This document shows positions 45,757 to 53,349 of a stretch of 64,000 bases of DNA, in pieces (positions within the stretch are counted from its first letter, which is position 1; the number at the start of each line of letters is the position of its first letter). Made by a program: the position numbers and the translations under genes. This DNA comes from Bacteroidales bacterium (GTDB lineage: Bacteria > Bacteroidota > Bacteroidia > Bacteroidales > P3), in NCBI GenBank assembly GCA_016292015.1, contig JAEEZY010000023.1, positions 22,616 to 86,615 on the forward strand, in the 5' to 3' direction. The notes below the pieces were generated by a model. The model ran no database searches and was not told the origin of the DNA. It was given only the letters and a program-made list of their open reading frames with translations.

Positions 45757-46329
45757 ATGAAGAAAGTACTTTCAATTCTTATGGTTGCCTTCGCCATGAC
45801 GGCTATGACAGCCTGCGAAAAGGACAACAACGATACGGACGACAGCGGCAACAACAACACTCCCACCGAGGCGGCCGCGAACACGGCTGTCATAGACGGT
45901 CGTACATATCACCTCAACTGCCGCTATTCCGTTGAACAAAGCGGGCGCGGCTACCTTGATGCCGAGAGCGTTGAGCAACAGGACAGCGTCAGCATCCTCA
46001 ACATACGTGGCGATGTGAAGGAGAAGAACCGCACCTACGACCTCACGCAATACATCGAGGGTGCCGACTATGCCTTCGGAGTGATGGAATCGAACGGCGC
46101 GAACTCCTGCTCGTTCCAGCAGGACAACCATGTTGACGGCGAGCCGCATTTCTACGGTGTCATCAACGAACAGGAGTACGGCGACGGCGCTTTCAGGAGT
46201 GGCACGCTGACGGTCAGCTGCACCGACGACCTGCTCACCTATAAGCTCTCGGGTGAGCTGAAGAACGGCAAGTCCGTAAGCTTCCACGCCAGCATCCCGG
46301 CTTCCGAATGGCAGCAGCTGGCTTGGTGA
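45757..46329 (+). CDS. uncharacterised lipoprotein (sibling 2)
   Basis: A 190-residue lipoprotein with signal peptide KKVLSILMVAFAMTAMTAC (Cys20) and linker EKDNNDTDDSGNNN, almost identical to sibling 1 in DNA. The mature region (VIDGRTYHLNCRYSVEQSGRGYLDAES ... RSGTLTVSCTDDLLTYKLSGELKNGKSVSFHA) shares only the final GELKNGK-type strand pattern with its sibling, so they look like the same fold after strong divergence, or a shared leader joined to a different domain. No function known. Confidence 0.7.
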   Translation: MKKVLSILMVAFAMTAMTACEKDNNDTDDSGNNNTPTEAAANTAVIDGRTYHLNCRYSVEQSGRGYLDAESVEQQDSVSILNIRGDVKEKNRTYDLTQYIEGADYAFGVMESNGANSCSFQQDNHVDGEPHFYGVINEQEYGDGAFRSGTLTVSCTDDLLTYKLSGELKNGKSVSFHASIPASEWQQLAW

Positions 46330-46357
46330 AGACTTGTGGTGAGCTGAATCGATGAAA

Positions 46358-46395
46358 CGACCCCACGCTGAGCCTTGCGGCCTGGTGTAGGGTCG
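46358..46395 (+). terminator. imperfect hairpin after sibling lipoprotein 2
   Basis: CGACCCCAC (46358-46366) pairs with GTGTAGGGTCG (46385-46395) with a short bulge, then ATGGTTTTTATGG. A plausible terminator between convergent genes. Confidence 0.5.
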
Positions 46396-46425
46396 ATGGT
46401 TTTTATGGCAATGGGGGAGGGGCGG

Positions 46426-46740
46426 TTATTTCTTCCGCTCGGGTATGGGCTGGAGGGTGGCGGTCTGGACTTTTATCTGGTGTCCGGGTGCCAGCTCAAC
46501 GGTGGCTTTGGCTCCGTTGACGCTCACTACCGTCACATGCACGCCGCCGGCAGTCATCACGCGGTCGCCTTTCTGCAGGCTGTCGCGGTAGGCCTGCTCT
46601 TTCTTGGCCTGTTTTGTCTGCGGACGTATCAGGAAGAAGTAGAAAATCACTATCATAAGAACCACCATGATGGTAGTCTTGGTCCATCGTGGCCAGCTCA
46701 TAAGCCAATCGCCGATGTTGTTCAGAATGAAGTCGAGCAT
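46426..46740 (-). CDS. yajC: preprotein translocase subunit YajC
   Basis: A 104-residue protein with one membrane segment (about residues 22-38, TTIMVVLMIVIFYFFLIRP) followed by the family motif RPQTKQAKKEQAYRDSLQKGDRVMTAGGVHVTVVSV. YajC is an accessory subunit of the SecDF-YajC complex, which assists Sec-dependent export. Bacteroidota copies are of this length. It follows the TerC-type gene by 49 bases on the same strand, with two GTTGATAA octamers between them. Confidence 0.93.
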   Translation of the reverse strand: MLDFILNNIGDWLMSWPRWTKTTIMVVLMIVIFYFFLIRPQTKQAKKEQAYRDSLQKGDRVMTAGGVHVTVVSVNGAKATVELAPGHQIKVQTATLQPIPERKK

Positions 46741-46757
46741 GTATTGAATGTGTTAAA

Positions 46758-46773
46758 GTTGATAAGTTGATAA
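46758..46773. repeat. two 8-bp repeats before yajC
   Basis: GTTGATAA twice in tandem; same octamer family as 29518-29549 and 50614-50645. Confidence 0.7.
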
Positions 46774-46789
46774 GGAATAGCTGACGCAA

Positions 46790-47827
46790 TCAAGCACTTT
46801 TCTTTTTGAATATCAATGATACGGCGATGCTGCCTACCAGCACTCCGAGTATGACGAGCAGCGACGTGAGGGTCGAGATCTCCCAGTGGAGGAACTCGTG
46901 CCCGATCATCTTCACTCCTATGAAAGCGAGCAGCAACCCCAAGCCGTATTTCAGAGCCCAGAACTTGTCGGCAATGCCGTCCATTAGGAAGAAGAGTGAA
47001 CGCAAGCCCATGATGGCGAAGATGTTGGAGGTGTAAACAATCATCGAGTCGGTGGTCACCGAGAATACCGCCGGGATGGAGTCGACGGCGAAGATGATGT
47101 CGGAGAACTCTATCACCAGCACCACGATGAACAGGGGGGTCATATAACGTTTGCCGTCAATCTTGGTGAAGAAGTTGTGCCCGTCGCAGTTGGGGGTAGC
47201 ACGGAAGTACTTGCTGCAGAAGCGCACGATGGGGTGCTTGGCGGTGTCAATGTTGTCGTCGTCTTTCTTTATCGCCATCTTCACACCGCTGTATATGAGT
47301 ATCACGCCGAACACAGCGAGCACCCACGAGAAGCGGGTTACCAGTTCGCCGAGAGCGAAGATGAATACGAACCTCAGCACTATGGCACCCAGCACGCCCC
47401 AAAAGAGCACGCGGTGGTAGTATTTCTTCTCGATGCCGAAGCTGGCGAAGATCATTATCATCACGAAGATGTTGTCGATGCTCAGCGACTTCTCCAGCAG
47501 GTAGCCGGCGAGATACTGGGTGAACATTTCATGACGGTAGATGTTGAGCGCCGCTCCGAAGTCCATGCCGTCACTTATCCTGTGCTCCAGGGTGGTGCCC
47601 TTGACATACTCCAGCAGCTCGTCCATCGAGCCTATGCCGTGCACCCACTCGGCTTTGAACCATATCAGTCCGCCAAAAATCAATGCCGTCACGATCCACA
47701 CCACCGTCCAGATGGCGGCTTCTTTGAGTCCTATCACGAGGTCTTTCCTGTGGAAAAGTCCTTGGTCAACAGCCAGCATCAGAACGATGAGGCCCATGAA
47801 AGCGATAAAAAACGGTATGTTTATCAT
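46790..47827 (-). CDS. TerC/Alx-family membrane protein
   Basis: A 345-residue protein with about nine membrane segments. Family motifs: AGYLLEKSLSIDNIFVMIMIF with the acidic Glu and Asp-Asn pair, and VLVIEFSDIIFAVDSIPAVFSVTTDSMIVYTSNIFAIMGLRSLFF. These mark TerC/Alx proteins, which other bacteria use for manganese export linked to metallation of exported proteins and for tellurite resistance. The gene is divergent from the chromate transporter gene over 38 bases and is followed by yajC, a partner of Sec export, which fits that role. Confidence 0.92.
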   Translation of the reverse strand: MINIPFFIAFMGLIVLMLAVDQGLFHRKDLVIGLKEAAIWTVVWIVTALIFGGLIWFKAEWVHGIGSMDELLEYVKGTTLEHRISDGMDFGAALNIYRHEMFTQYLAGYLLEKSLSIDNIFVMIMIFASFGIEKKYYHRVLFWGVLGAIVLRFVFIFALGELVTRFSWVLAVFGVILIYSGVKMAIKKDDDNIDTAKHPIVRFCSKYFRATPNCDGHNFFTKIDGKRYMTPLFIVVLVIEFSDIIFAVDSIPAVFSVTTDSMIVYTSNIFAIMGLRSLFFLMDGIADKFWALKYGLGLLLAFIGVKMIGHEFLHWEISTLTSLLVILGVLVGSIAVSLIFKKKSA

Positions 47828-47835
47828 ATATTTAG

Positions 47836-47843
47836 TACCTTTG
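47836..47843 (+). promoter_or_regulatory. -7 promoter box for the chromate transporter operon
   Basis: TACCTTTG at 47836-47843, 23 bases before the GTG start at 47866. No good TTG at the -33 distance. Confidence 0.55.
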
Positions 47844-47865
47844 CAAAAATAATATAACGCAGTCG

Positions 47866-48459
47866 GTGGTCAAATATTGCTCATTATTCTACTCTTTCCT
47901 GAAAATCGGAGGCTTCACTTTCGGTGGTGGCTACGCAATGGTGCCGCTGATGGAGAGGGAGTTCGTCTCTCAGCGTGGATGGCTTACCACCGATGAGTTT
48001 CTCGATGCCATCTCGCTGGCACAGTCGATGCCTGGGGTTTTTGCCGTCAATGTGGCGACACAGGTGGGCTACAGGTTGCGTGGTGTGTCGGGCAGCATCG
48101 TGGCGGTTGTGGGCAACATACTCCTTCCGATACTTTTCATCCTCGCATTGGCTATGTTTTTCCGCACTTTCAGGGATAACCACTATGTCAACGCCATCTT
48201 TCTCGGATTGCGCCCGGCGGTGGTGGCGCTCATCGCAGCACCAGTCTTCACCCTTGCACGCAGGTTGCACCTCACCTGGCGTACCGTCTGGATTCCTGCC
48301 CTTGCCGCTGCTCTCATCTGGCTCTTGGGTGTCAGCCCCATACTGGTGATACTCCTCGCCGCGGTGACCGGCTACGCCTGGGGGAAATTTCATAGCCCGT
48401 CCGACCAGTCAGACTCGTCAGACTCGTCCGACAAGTCTGACAAGTCCGACTTAAAATAA
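47866..48459 (+). CDS. chromate transporter, first half-size subunit (ChrA family)
   Basis: A 197-residue membrane protein starting with GTG. The motif FLKIGGFTFGGGYAMVPLMEREFV ... LAQSMPGVFAVNVATQVGY is the conserved N-terminal signature of each ChrA domain, here in a separate short gene; the second half follows as its own gene. Short-chain ChrA pairs are thought to form a heterodimeric anion transporter exporting chromate, sometimes with other physiological roles. The C-terminal tail (SDQSDSSDSSDKSDKSDLK) is encoded by a 9-bp tandem array and looks like a recent extension. The next gene starts 6 bases later. Confidence 0.9.
   Translation: MVKYCSLFYSFLKIGGFTFGGGYAMVPLMEREFVSQRGWLTTDEFLDAISLAQSMPGVFAVNVATQVGYRLRGVSGSIVAVVGNILLPILFILALAMFFRTFRDNHYVNAIFLGLRPAVVALIAAPVFTLARRLHLTWRTVWIPALAAALIWLLGVSPILVILLAAVTGYAWGKFHSPSDQSDSSDSSDKSDKSDLK
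48399..48452. repeat. six 9-bp tandem repeats at the 3' end of the chromate transporter gene
   Basis: GTCCGACCA, GTCAGACTC, GTCAGACTC, GTCCGACAA, GTCTGACAA, GTCCGACTT, each unit adding a Ser-Asp-x tripeptide. The stop codon follows within 7 bases. Same nonamer family as the intergenic array 28422-28457. Confidence 0.9.
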
Positions 48460-48465
48460 CACTCA

Positions 48466-49089
48466 ATGCTCTACCTCAAGCTTTTCCTCACATTCCTCAA
48501 GATTGGCATCTTCACCTTCGGTGGCGGCTATGCCATGATCTCGCTCATTGAGAACGAGGTGGTGGAGAAGCAACATTGGCTCACCCCCGAGCAGTTTACA
48601 GACATCCTCGCCGTCAGCCAGACCACGCCAGGACCAATAGGCATCAACACTGCCACCTACGTGGGCTATACCGCCACCCTCGATGCCGGATACGGTACTG
48701 GCGGTGCCGTCGCTGGCGCTCTGCTGGCTTCTTTTGCTGTAGTATTGCTGCCATTTGTACTAATGCTGGTGCTAATGAGGTTCCTCTCGGCTCATCGGGA
48801 CAATCCGACCGTGAAGGTGGTGTTCCGAACGTTACGCATCGTTGTGTTGGGCCTTATAGCAGCTGCTGCCCTCTCGTTGCTCACCGTCGAGTCGTTCGGA
48901 GTGCCGGGATGGAACAGGCGGTTCGTCGTAAGCTGCGCCATCTTCGCGATGGTGTTCATCCTCTCCATCCTGCCCAACAGAAAACGCGATTTTCACTTTT
49001 CGACTTTCCACTTTCAATTAAATCTCCGTCCCCATCCGATAGCCTTGCTGATAGTGGCAGCCCTTTTGGGACTGCTGCTCTATGCGTAA
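48466..49089 (+). CDS. chromate transporter, second half-size subunit (ChrA family)
   Basis: A 207-residue membrane protein with FLKIGIFTFGGGYAMISLIENEVVEKQHWLTPEQFTDILAVSQTTPGPIGINTATYVGY, the signature of the partner half, with the PGP motif. About five to six membrane segments follow. It pairs with the gene just upstream. Its last bases overlap an in-frame ATG for the galactokinase gene, though galK more likely begins 16 bases later. Confidence 0.9.
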   Translation: MLYLKLFLTFLKIGIFTFGGGYAMISLIENEVVEKQHWLTPEQFTDILAVSQTTPGPIGINTATYVGYTATLDAGYGTGGAVAGALLASFAVVLLPFVLMLVLMRFLSAHRDNPTVKVVFRTLRIVVLGLIAAAALSLLTVESFGVPGWNRRFVVSCAIFAMVFILSILPNRKRDFHFSTFHFQLNLRPHPIALLIVAALLGLLLYA

Positions 49090-49105
49090 CCAATCACTGA
49101 CCACC

Positions 49106-50245
49106 ATGATAGATATCCTCACTCTTCAGCAGCATTTCGCCCACCGCTTTGGTGGTGACGGCGTCGCCTATTTCGCACCTGGACGCATCAACCTCATAGG
49201 CGAGCATACCGACTATAACGGAGGCTTCGTATTCCCTGGTGCCGTCGATTGCGGCATCAGTGTCGTGATGCGGCCCAACGGAGGCACCGAAGTGAACCTC
49301 TACGCCGTTGACCTCGACCGCTCTTGCCGATTCGATATCCACGATGAGGAGGGGCCGTCCGACATCCATTTCCGCTATATCTACGGAGTGGTGCGAGAGA
49401 TGCTGGCGGCTGGAGTGGCTGTACGGGGATTCGATGCCGTCTATGGAGGCGATGTGCCGCTGGGAGTCGGCATGAGCTCGTCGGCGGCGTTGGAGTGCTG
49501 CTTCGCTTTCGCCTTGAACGACACCTTTGGTGGCAGCCTCGACCGTATGACCCTCGCACGCATAGGGCAGACGACAGAGCATAAGTATGTAGGCGTCAAA
49601 TGCGGCATCATGGATCAGTTCGCCTCCATGCATGGACGCGCCTGCTCGCTGATGCGGCTCGACTGCAACAGTGGCGAGTTCGACTACTTCCCTTGGAATC
49701 CAGCCGATTATCGACTGGTGCTGGTCAACAGCTGTGTGAAGCACGAGCTGGTGGGGTCGCCCTATAACGAGCGGAGGGAGTCCTGCGAGCGGGTGGTACA
49801 GATGGCGGGCGTGAAAAACCTGCGCTATTGCGACTGGGAGCGGTTGGAGACGTTGAAACCCAAGCTCTCGGAGACCGACTATAGGAGGGCGCGATATGTG
49901 TTGGGCGAGGTGGACAGAGTTATGGCGGTCAGCGAAGCCCTGCAGAGAGGCGACTACGAGGAGGTAGGGCGGCAGATGTACCTCACCCACGAAGGGCTCA
50001 GCCGCGATTATGAGGTGAGCTGTGAGGAGCTGGATTTCTTAGTCGACGAAGCGAGACGATTGGGAGTCAGCGGAGCCCGCCTGATGGGAGGCGGCTTCGG
50101 AGGCTGCACTATCAACCTCGTGCGTAACGACATCTGCGACAGGTTTTTAATCGAAGTGCAGGAAAGCTATAAGGCTAAGTTCGGAGTGGAATGCAAACCG
50201 ATAAAGGTGACGATAGGCGAAGGGGCACGGAGATTACGGGTTTGA
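49106..50245 (+). CDS. galK: galactokinase
   Basis: A 379-residue GHMP kinase that phosphorylates galactose at C1 with ATP (Leloir pathway). The signature GRINLIGEHTDYNGGFVFPGA near residue 28 binds galactose, GVGMSSSAALECC is the ATP-binding motif 2, and the Gly-rich GARLMGGGFGGC is motif 3. The ATG at 49106 (MIDILTLQQHF) puts the signature at the usual distance; an upstream ATG at 49082 overlaps the preceding gene by 8 bases. No other galactose gene is adjacent. A weak hairpin (AATGGTA 50248-50254 with TACCATT 50271-50277) follows. Confidence 0.94.
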   Translation: MIDILTLQQHFAHRFGGDGVAYFAPGRINLIGEHTDYNGGFVFPGAVDCGISVVMRPNGGTEVNLYAVDLDRSCRFDIHDEEGPSDIHFRYIYGVVREMLAAGVAVRGFDAVYGGDVPLGVGMSSSAALECCFAFALNDTFGGSLDRMTLARIGQTTEHKYVGVKCGIMDQFASMHGRACSLMRLDCNSGEFDYFPWNPADYRLVLVNSCVKHELVGSPYNERRESCERVVQMAGVKNLRYCDWERLETLKPKLSETDYRRARYVLGEVDRVMAVSEALQRGDYEEVGRQMYLTHEGLSRDYEVSCEELDFLVDEARRLGVSGARLMGGGFGGCTINLVRNDICDRFLIEVQESYKAKFGVECKPIKVTIGEGARRLRV

Positions 50246-50613
50246 TTAATGGTATGTAATAATAGGTGTTTACCATTTGTGGCAGTTCTCATTGCCAACA
50301 TGATGGATTATACCCTTTGTGGTGGATTTATAATTTGCCACTTTTAGTATGGTTATTTGTGTTTTGTGGCGAGTGTTTTTGAAAGGTTTTTATTACGTTT
50401 TGAAGACTTTTTGAAGTTTTTGATTGGTTTTTGTGTGGTTTTGAGAGGGTGTTTTGGCTGTTTAAATCACTTTTGTAGAGGGGATGATGGGTTGTGTGGG
50501 TGGTGGATTTGCGGTTAACTTGTTGATTGCTTGGGATGTTGGTTGGTGTTGCTTGAAGTGGGTTGTGTCAATGGTTAACGGTTAACGGTGAATTCACTTG
50601 CAAGCCTAGAAAC

Positions 50614-50645
50614 GTTGATAGGTTGATAAGATGATATGTTGATAG
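50614..50645. repeat. four 8-bp tandem repeats after galK
   Basis: GTTGATAG, GTTGATAA, GATGATAT, GTTGATAG. Confidence 0.85.
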
Positions 50646-50918
50646 GGAACGGTTAATTTTGTTTTTTTAATTCCATTGCAGAAATGGGGTTGGGATTTCA
50701 TTTTTTTCAAAATTCGGTTCAAAAATTGGAAATTTTAGTTCAATTTTTTCCGATTTTATAGATCATTTTATTCAAATATTATAAATGTTAAAAATGTAAT
50801 ATATTATAATACAATAAGTTATGTGTAACTATACTACTTATATATATTTTGTTTGAGAGCACACCGGCTAAAGACATAAGAAATCACCGTTAACCGTGTT
50901 AACCGTTGTCTTTTTTTT

Positions 50919-50951
50919 GCACGGAGCTAGCACGGAGTTAGCGCGGAGGGA
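50919..50951. repeat. three 11-bp tandem repeats
   Basis: GCACGGAGCTA, GCACGGAGTTA, GCGCGGAGGGA in succession. Confidence 0.8.
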
Positions 50952-51160
50952 AGTGCCCGGACAGTGCGGGATGTGACTGTGGCGGGAACGCCACTGAAGT
51001 GCACAGGAGAGTGAGAGGCGGAGGTTCCGGATATCCCGGTGTTTCCGGATTTGTGTTGGTGTGAACTGTTCGGAATCATTACGGAAATGGGCGGAAGATG
51101 GGTCGTTTTTGCAGCTTGATCTTGATTGAATGAAGGGGCGGTGGTTAGTGGTAACTAACA

Positions 51161-51193
51161 GGGAGTTAGATGGGAGCTAAAAGGGAGTTAATC
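51161..51193. repeat. three 11-bp tandem repeats
   Basis: GGGAGTTAGAT, GGGAGCTAAAA, GGGAGTTAATC in succession; the GGAG(C/T)TA core is shared with the array at 50919. Confidence 0.8.
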
Positions 51194-51282
51194 GGTTGGG
51201 CGCTCTGGAGGGCTTTCTTTTAAGCTCTCTTTTAAGTTGGTTATTATAACTATCTTTTTTATTATTGTTCTAAAATAATTTG

Positions 51283-51290
51283 TATTTTTG
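51283..51290 (+). promoter_or_regulatory. -7 promoter box for the DUF349 gene
   Basis: TATTTTTG at 51283-51290, 88 bases before the ATG. The nearest TTG (51265-51267) is only 15 bases upstream. A 7-bp hairpin lies directly in the leader. Confidence 0.45.
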
Positions 51291-51378
51291 TTTCTTGGTT
51301 GACGGGTTGTCAACCGGGTATTCAAACGATTTATCACATTGTATGTGAGGTAACTATTAACAAACAAACACACTTCTT

Positions 51379-53349
51379 ATGGAAGAACAGAACTTAAACC
51401 AGGAGGCTGAAATCATCAACAACCAGCCGACGGACACCACAGAGGCCGCTCAGGTCGCTGAAGAATCGAACAACATGGCTCAGGCCGTGGAACCGGAAAC
51501 GGCTGAACCTCAGCAGGAGGAGACGCCGCAGGCTCAGGAGGAAGCTCCCAAGGCCGACGAGCAAGAGAAGGCAGAACCGGCATTTGTGGAGCCGGAGACG
51601 GACTATTCGACCTTGAGCCGCGAGGAGCTGGTCGAGACTTTCGAGTCGCTCATGGAGGACGAGGACATCTCGCACATACGCCAGAGAGTGGCTGCCTTGA
51701 AGAACCGCTTCGAGTTGCTCGAAGAGGAACACCAGAAAGAGATTTTCAGCAAATATATAGAGGACGGTGGGGAGAAGGAGAACTTCAAGCAGGAGGATGA
51801 CCCCATCGTGGAAAAATACAACCGCATGAAGGCGGCTTTCCGCAAACGCCGTCAGGCTTACATGGAGGCGCTCGAGGCTGCCAAGCAGAAGAACCTGCTC
51901 GACAAGGAGTCTATTCTGGAGAGCCTGAAGAACCTGCTCGAACGGGGCGAGGAGAACATGCGCAAGGCTAACGACGAGTTCAAAGAGCTGCAGGAGAAGT
52001 GGAAGCAGATAGGCGAGGTGCCGAGAGAGAAGATGAACGACCTGTGGCAGCAGTATCATTTCCTCATGGAGCAGTTCTTCGGTCAGATGAAGATGAAGCG
52101 CGAACTGCGCGACCTCGACATGAAGCGCAACCTCGAACAGAAGCTGCAGCTGTGTGAGAAAGCCGAAGAGCTCATTGTGGAGGATTCGGTGCAGAAGGCA
52201 TTCAAGGCTGCCCAAGATCTGAGGGTCAAATGGAAAGAGATAGGTCCGGTGCCGGTGGAGCAGAACGAAGAGATATGGCAGAGGTTCTGCAATGCGATGA
52301 ACAAGATTGAGGAACGGCGCAAGGAATACTACGAGCAGCGTAAAGAGGAGTTTGAAAAGAACCTGCTGGCAAAACAGGCGCTGGTGGACAAGGTGATAGA
52401 GGTGACCTCGAAGCCGATGGAGAGCACCAAGGACTGGAACGACGCCAGTACCGAGCTGGACGAGCTGCTGAAGATGTGGAAGGCGATAGGACCTGTGCCA
52501 CGTGAGGTGAACGAGGAGATATGGACGAAATTCAAAGGGCTCATCGACAGGCACTATGAACTGAAAAAAGAACATTTCGGCCAGCTGCGTGACGAACAGG
52601 CGACAAACTACAACAAGAAGATTGACCTCTGCCTGAAAGCCGAGGCTATTGCAAAACGCGACGACTGGAAGAAGGCCACCGAAGAGATTCTGCAGCTGCA
52701 GAAAGAATGGAAGGAGATCGGTCCGGTGAGCCGCAAGGTGAGCGAGAAGATATGGCACCGATTCCGCGGCGCCTGCGACGAGTTCTTCAAGAACAAGACC
52801 GAATACTACAACAATCTGCGAGGTTCGGAACAGGAGAACTTGCAGAAGAAAGAAGCTATCATAGAGCAGCTGAAACAGTTTGAGTTCGGCGAAAGCAAGG
52901 AGGAGAACCTCAGGGTGATTAAAGACTTCCAGAGGCAGTGGATGGAGATTGGCTATGTGCCGCTGAAAGAGAAAGAGAGGCTGCAGAAGGAGTTCCGCCG
53001 TGTGATAGACGAGCACTTTGAGAAACTGAAGATTTCGGCTGCAGAGGCAGAGGAGAACAGCTACCGCGAGCGTCTGCGCAACGTGGCCGGCGACATGAGG
53101 CGGTTTGTCAGCGGCGAGCGGAGCGAGCTAATCTCGAAGATCGAGAAGCTGAAAGACGACGTGAAGTTGTGGGAGAATAACCTGGGCTTCTTCTCGAACA
53201 GCCGTCAGGCCGACCTTCTGAAAGAGGAGTTTGAGAAGAAGATGCAGCATGCACGTCAGCAGATTGCGCTGCTTGAGGCAAAACTGAAAATACTGAAAGA
53301 CGCGGAGATGGCGGAAAAAGCTGAAAAAGCGGAGAAAGATGAAAAATAA
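51379..53349 (+). CDS. DUF349 repeat protein
   Basis: A 656-residue cytoplasmic protein. Residues 1-75 are a Glu/Gln/Ala-rich low-complexity tail. The rest is almost wholly helical and contains five DUF349 repeats, each with the pattern WKxIGxVPRExxxxxWxxF: EKWKQIGEVPREKMNDLWQQY, then VKWKEIGPVPVE, KMWKAIGPVPRE, KEWKEIGPVSRK and RQWMEIGYVPLK. The C-terminus is a Lys/Glu coiled coil. The family is widespread in Bacteroidota, without a settled function. The next gene overlaps its 3' end by 11 bases. Confidence 0.9.
   Translation: MEEQNLNQEAEIINNQPTDTTEAAQVAEESNNMAQAVEPETAEPQQEETPQAQEEAPKADEQEKAEPAFVEPETDYSTLSREELVETFESLMEDEDISHIRQRVAALKNRFELLEEEHQKEIFSKYIEDGGEKENFKQEDDPIVEKYNRMKAAFRKRRQAYMEALEAAKQKNLLDKESILESLKNLLERGEENMRKANDEFKELQEKWKQIGEVPREKMNDLWQQYHFLMEQFFGQMKMKRELRDLDMKRNLEQKLQLCEKAEELIVEDSVQKAFKAAQDLRVKWKEIGPVPVEQNEEIWQRFCNAMNKIEERRKEYYEQRKEEFEKNLLAKQALVDKVIEVTSKPMESTKDWNDASTELDELLKMWKAIGPVPREVNEEIWTKFKGLIDRHYELKKEHFGQLRDEQATNYNKKIDLCLKAEAIAKRDDWKKATEEILQLQKEWKEIGPVSRKVSEKIWHRFRGACDEFFKNKTEYYNNLRGSEQENLQKKEAIIEQLKQFEFGESKEENLRVIKDFQRQWMEIGYVPLKEKERLQKEFRRVIDEHFEKLKISAAEAEENSYRERLRNVAGDMRRFVSGERSELISKIEKLKDDVKLWENNLGFFSNSRQADLLKEEFEKKMQHARQQIALLEAKLKILKDAEMAEKAEKAEKDEK

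Larger units (their letters stand above)
50246..51378. other. 1.1-kb gene-free interval with repeats and a long leader
   Basis: No convincing gene. First part is G/T-rich with heptamer-like GTTAACG copies (50574-50590). The part 50650-50880 is very AT-rich. The part 50919-51060 is GC-richer with a hairpin GTGGCG (50979-50984), loop GGAA, CGCCAC (50989-50994). The end holds a promoter box and, in the leader, a hairpin GGTTGAC (51297-51303) with GTCAACC (51309-51315). Three short tandem arrays are listed separately. Confidence 0.6.

Noticed and set aside
50246..51378. Possible tRNA or other known RNA gene in the 1.1-kb spacer
   Set aside because: No cloverleaf, anticodon arm or T-arm (GGTTCGA-type) was found; only short hairpins and arrays are visible.
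51394..53016. Minus-strand open frame of about 540 codons opposite the DUF349 gene
   Set aside because: The Leu/His/Val-rich product is the antisense image of a Glu/Lys-rich coiled-coil protein; the plus strand has clear DUF349 repeats.
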